This document shows positions 60,183 to 64,000 of a stretch of 64,000 nt of DNA, piece by piece; the stretch's first letter is position 1; each line of letters opens with the position of its first letter. The stretch spans positions 2,619,928 to 2,683,927 of the forward strand of contig ML679995.1 in assembly GCA_007922225.1 (NCBI GenBank), in the 5' to 3' direction. A program made the position numbers and the translations under genes. A model generated the notes under the pieces. That model saw only the letters and a program-made list of their open reading frames with translations. It made no database searches and had not been told where the DNA came from. Origin of the DNA: Emydura subglobosa (lineage: Eukaryota > Chordata > Testudines > Chelidae).

Positions 60183-61010
60183 ATGAGAAGCTAGGAATTG
60201 TAGAAAACTGATAAGGGAAGCCAAGGGACACAAGGAGAATTCTATGGCCTGCAGAGTTAAGAACAATAAGAAGAAGTTTTTAACATATATTAGGAACAAA
60301 ATGAATCGTGACAATGGCATTGGTTCATTACCAGATGGAAAAGGTAGAATTATCAATAATAATGCAGAAAAGGCAGAAGTGTTCAATAAATATTTCTGTT
60401 CCATATTTGGGGGAAAAGACAGATGATGTAGTCTCAGCATATGATGATGATTTGCTTTCCATTCCATTAGTATCTCAGGAGGATGTTAAACAGCAGCTGG
60501 TAAAGTCAGACATTTTTAATTCAGCAGGCCCGGATAACTTACATCCAAAGTGTTTTAAAAGAGCTGTCTGAGGAGCTCTCTGGACTGTTCGTGGTGATTT
60601 TCACTAACGCTGGGAACACTGGAGAGGTTCCAGAAGGCTGGAAGAAAGTGAAGGTTGCACCAATATTTAAACAAGGTAAATGGGACGACTGGGTAATGAT
60701 AGACCTGTCAGCTTGACACTCATCCTGGGCAAGATAATGGAGCAGCTGACATGGGACTCGATTATTAAAGAATTAAAGGAGAGTAATATAATTAATGCCA
60801 ATCAACATGGGCTTATGGAAAATAGATCCTGTCAGACTAATTTGGCATCTTCTTTTGATGAGATTACAAGTTTGGTTCATAAGGTAATAGTGTTGATGTA
60901 ATAGTCTTTGATATCATGCAGCATGACATTCTGATTAAAAAACTAGAAGGATATCTAATTAACATTAACATTAACATAAAATTAACATGGCACACATTAA
61001 ATGGCTTAAA
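60183..61010 (+). mobile_element. LINE (CR1-type) segment from between endonuclease and RT
   Basis: Sense frames read 'NKKKFLTYIRNKMNRDNGIG' and 'EKAEVFNKYFCSIFGG' (60244-60426), then 'SAGPDNLHPKCFKRA' (60308-60571), then an N-terminal RT part, 'NDRPVSLTLILGKIMEQLTW' and 'NANQHGLMENRSCQTNLASS' (60680-60901). These are broken by at least two frameshifts. It lies 3' of a fragment that belongs downstream in the element, so the arrangement is rearranged or two separate insertions. Confidence 0.85.
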
Positions 61011-61034
61011 AGCTGGCTAACTGACAGGTCTCAA

Positions 61035-61200
61035 AATGCATGCTGCGTTGTTGTAGTCGTATTGGTCCCAGGATATTAGCGAGACTAGGTGGGTGAGGTA
61101 ATATATTTTATTGGACCAACTTCTGTTGGTGAGAGAGAGACAGACTTTCGCGCTTATACGGGGCTTGTCTCCCTCACCAACAGAAGTTGGTCCAATAATA
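61035..61200. repeat. Interspersed hairpin repeat with perfect 25-bp inverted arms
   Basis: Arms 61109-61133 and 61173-61197 are exact reverse complements (tattggaccaacttctgttg... in the left arm), with a 39-nt loop. The preceding 'ttgttgtagtcgtattggtc' and 'ccaggatattagcgagacta' is a familiar vertebrate interspersed-repeat sequence. The type (MITE or SINE) is not certain. Confidence 0.8.
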
Positions 61201-62190
61201 GGTTGTGACCCGTTTGTGCCTAGGGTAGCCACCTGAAAATGCCAAGGTCAGGGCAGGCTGCAAAAAAAGACCAGATTCTCCCAGCACTGTCAGACTTCCC
61301 AGCCAGCCACAAACAATTCTTCGGATTCCCCCACACCCGTTATCAAGAAGCCAAAATACAAATACGCACAGCCCCCTTTACTGCATTTCAGTTTCTGGCT
61401 CCCAATCGGCCACTAGGTCCAGTAAAGAGATCAGTTATTTAAAACTCTGTGCTCTTTACCAAAAAGGCTCTCCTGACCCCAAGGGGTCAGCCACCGTACC
61501 AGATCAATATAAGTTTGGATCTTACCCAAAATACCACGCTGCCAGCCAATCCTTTAGTAACTAAAACTAAAGGTTTATTGTAAAAAGAAAGAAACAAACT
61601 ATAAGAGAAATGTTAAAGGATTAAAGTAATCAGATACATACAAATGATTTGAAAGTCCATATACATCGGGTACATCCAGTACCTGCATGGGTCTCAGTCC
61701 TTTGTTTTACAGCTTCAGTTCAGCTGTAGATGAGTTGATCCGGAGGTAGGCTGAAGACTGGTGACTGAAGACAAAATGGATGTGGTGCAGCTGCCTTTTA
61801 TGTCCTTTGGCCTTTGCCACGCTGCTTGTGGAAATGTACAGAAATAAGATGGAGTTCAGGATCACATGAGTGACTGGTGTCTCATCAGGTATATCCCTGT
61901 CTTCTCCCCCTGGGCCCATTTTGCCTGTGAATGTCTTAATGGGCCATTAAGCAGGCTAGTGCTGCAGCCATCCTGTCTGGGATGTTGCCCAGACACAGCA
62001 CGAGTTGAAATACAGCTACATCAAACATATCCGTAACTTCCAATGCACAGATAACACATGCACATAAACATTATCATCTCACTCAGCACATTACAGCCTT
62101 TCTAACCGTACCTGCCATGGCAGATCTCACATGGATTATTATGATTTTGACATATTGATATTAAATAATATAATAAATGCCCCCCTTCCC
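61196..62190 (-). repeat. About 1-kb LTR-like interspersed repeat, copy 2
   Basis: Reverse-complement match to 42340-43395, including the 'cataaaaggcagctgcacca' block and the AATAAA plus 'cctttagtttta' block. One end abuts the hairpin repeat at 61197 and the other lies next to a CR1 fragment. The internal open frame (61707-61919) differs from copy 1 by indels, so it is not a conserved protein. Confidence 0.7.
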
Positions 62191-62229
62191 CCCATCCAGC
62201 CTGCGTCAGGGTCTCAACATGTAATTGTA

Positions 62230-62904
62230 AATGTGGAATCACCATCAAGTGGGCGTGTTTCCAACGGAGTTTGTAGGACTCAGCTCTTGGCCCTACGCTA
62301 TTTAACATTTTTATCAATGGCCTGGAAGAAAACATAACATCATCACCGATGAAGTTTGCAGATGCTGCAAAAACTGGAGGCGTGGGCAGTAAACTGGGTG
62401 CACGTCTTAATAAGGCTAGCTTTAAATATCTACATCTAGGAACAAGGAGTGCGGAATAGGAGACTCTGTCCTAGGGAGCAGGAACTCTGATAAAGGTTGG
62501 GGGATCATGGCAGACAATCAGCTGGATGCGAGCTGCCAGTGCGATGCTGTGGTCAAAAGGGCTAATCCAGTCCTGGGATGTGTGAACAGGGAAATCACGA
62601 GGAGGAGCAGACAGGTTATTTGACCTCTGTGTCTGGCACTGGTGTGGCCACTGCTGGAATCCTCGCTCCAGGTCTGGTGCCCACAGTTCAAGAAGGATGT
62701 TGATAAATTGGAGAGGGGTCAGAGAAGAGTGATGAGAATGATTAATGGATTGGACAACTCACCTGATTGTGACAGACTCCTGGAGTTCAGCCTGTGAACA
62801 AAGAGACGGTTGCAGGGTGATTTGATCACAGTCTATAAGTACCTACGTGATGAACAAAGATGTCATAACGGGCTTATCAATCCAGCCTAGAAACATCTAA
62901 CCAA
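62230..62904 (+). mobile_element. CR1 LINE fragment, sense
   Basis: From the 'ctatttaacatttttatcaa' region with the FADDT remnant ('gaagtttgcagatgctgcaa') to 'aagaaggatgttgataaatt', then 'tataagtacctacgtgatga'. Stops and frameshifts show an old copy. Confidence 0.85.
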
Positions 62905-63093
62905 GAAGAATCACAGAAGATGAGGGTTGGAAGGGACCCCACAAGGTATCTAGTCCAACCCCTGCTCAGAGCAGGACCAACCCCAACTAAATCATCCCAG
63001 CCAGGGCTTTGTCAAGCCGCAACTTAAAAACCTTTAAGGATGGAGATTCCACCACCTCCCTAGGTAACCCATTCCAGTGCTTCACCACCCACA
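62905..63093 (-). mobile_element. CR1 LINE 3' end, antisense
   Basis: 'agaatcacagaagatgaggg', 'tagtccaacccctgctcaga', then 'gtaacccattccagtgcttc'. It abuts the sense CR1 at 62904, so the two CR1 copies meet tail to tail. Similarity to the copy at 44.5 kb ends at 'cttcaccaccc' (63092). Confidence 0.9.
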
Positions 63094-63285
63094 CACTAAC
63101 CCCAACAGCACAAATGAGACCAAAGTAGATGAGCCCCCACAGGAGATGAGACTATTACATGCCACGGGCAGCGAATAGGAAGGGACGGGGCGCAGCAATG
63201 CTCAGAACTCCTGCAGTGGTTCTCCGGTCCCTGGGCCGGAAAGGAACATAGCAGCTGACACCCTGTAATGCTTCCCAGGACTCCA
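63094..63285. other. Non-CR1 segment inside the CR1 copy
   Basis: About 190 bp with no CR1 similarity replaces the C-terminal RT region between the antisense 3' end (62905-63093) and the antisense RT domain (63286-64000). It may be an insertion with deletion, or two separate CR1 copies. Confidence 0.5.
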
Positions 63286-64000
63286 GCTTCTTATCCACTG
63301 TTACCCACAGATCCTTTTCTGCAGAACTGCTGCCTAGCCCATCGGTCCCCAGTCTGTAGCTGTGCATGGGATTCTTCCTTCCTAAGTGGAGGACTCTGCA
63401 CTTGTCCTTGTTGAACCTCATCAGATTTCTTTTGAACCAATCCTCCAGTTTGTTTAGGTCACTCTGTATCCTATCCCTGCCTTCCAGGGTATCTACCACT
63501 CCCTCCAGCTTAGTGTCATCTGCAAACTTGCTGAGGGTGCAATCTACCCCATCCTCCAGATCATTAATAAAGATGTTGAACAAAACCGGCCCCAAAACCG
63601 ACCCCTGGGGCACTCCGCTTGTGACCGGCTGCCAGCTAGACATGGAGCCATTGATCACTACCCATTGAGCCCTATGCTCTAGCCAGTTCTCTATCCATTT
63701 TATAGTCCAGTCATCCAACCCATACTTCTTTAACTTGTGGATAAGAATACTGTGCGAGACAGTATCAAAAGCTTTGCTAAAGTCAAGGTATATCACATCC
63801 ACCGCCTTCCCTACATCCACAGAGCCAGTCACCTCTTCATAGAAAGCAATCAGGTTGGTCAGGCATGACTTTCCCTTGGTGAATCCATGTTGACTGTTCC
63901 TGATCACCTTCCTCTCTTCCAAGTGCCTTAAAATGGATTCCTTGAGGACCTGCTCCATGATTTTTCCAGGGATTGAGGTGAGGCTGACCGGTCTGTAGTT
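63286..64000 (-). mobile_element. CR1 LINE reverse-transcriptase domain, truncated by the window edge
   Basis: The minus strand carries an open frame (63958-63155, and still open upstream to 64000 as [14 protein letters not shown]) covering the core RT domain. Motif A is '[11 protein letters not shown]' (residues 55-65 from the first Met), motif B '[11 protein letters not shown]' (114-124) and motif C 'FADD' (145-148). CR1 similarity ends near 'VTVDKKLES'; the remaining codons to 63155 come from the unrelated 190-bp segment. The catalytic residues are intact, but the C-terminus is replaced, so this copy cannot make a full ORF2. Confidence 0.93.

Noticed and set aside
36500..64000. IL11RA or chemokine genes expected after GALT from human gene order
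   Set aside because: I recognised no WSXWS motif, cytokine-receptor domain or chemokine cysteine pattern. They may lie beyond the window or be missed by reading without alignment.

Overview
This is vertebrate nuclear DNA, most likely from a turtle; a crocodilian is the main alternative. The genes have introns with GT-AG junctions and a CpG-rich promoter. The repeats are dominated by CR1 LINEs with (ATTCTATG)-type 3' ends and by MIR-type tRNA-derived SINEs, as is typical of turtles and archosaurs. The species is inferred from repeat style and protein similarity only.

Two genes can be read exon by exon. SIGMAR1 (sigma-1 receptor, ER membrane chaperone) lies on the minus strand at 18907-22145 in four coding exons. 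GALT (galactose-1-phosphate uridylyltransferase, Leloir pathway) lies on the plus strand at 22497-36231 in eleven coding exons and encodes 366 residues, with a poly(A) signal at 36473-36478. The genes are head to head, with 351 bp between their start codons inside a CpG island. That interval carries two CCAAT boxes, GC boxes and two 10-bp palindromes of the form GTCA-NN-TGAC. SIGMAR1-GALT adjacency is the conserved vertebrate arrangement (human 9p13). The genes share a promoter region, but nothing in the sequence says they share a pathway.

Layout: 1-18.9 kb is intergenic, with MIR and CR1 remnants, a degenerate GATA-like microsatellite and an AT-rich non-coding block at 6.4-6.7 kb that looks constrained. 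18.9-22.1 kb is SIGMAR1, with a 10-N assembly gap on the 3' edge of exon 2. 22.5-36.5 kb is GALT, with CR1 and MIR insertions in its introns. 37.0-37.1 kb holds a possible housekeeping-type promoter and short first exon of an unidentified gene. 37-59 kb has no recognisable coding exon and holds several AT-rich non-repeat blocks plus CR1, MIR, MITE-like and LTR-like repeats. 60-64 kb is a nest of CR1 fragments in both orientations, a hairpin repeat and an LTR-like repeat; an open CR1 reverse-transcriptase frame runs off the window edge.

I found no clearly new biological system. The points most worth a second look are a tyrosine at the SIGMAR1 position matching human Asp126, the palindrome pair in the shared promoter, the candidate first exon at 37,092, the candidate conserved non-coding blocks, and a CR1-into-CR1 nested insertion with a clean 5-bp target duplication.
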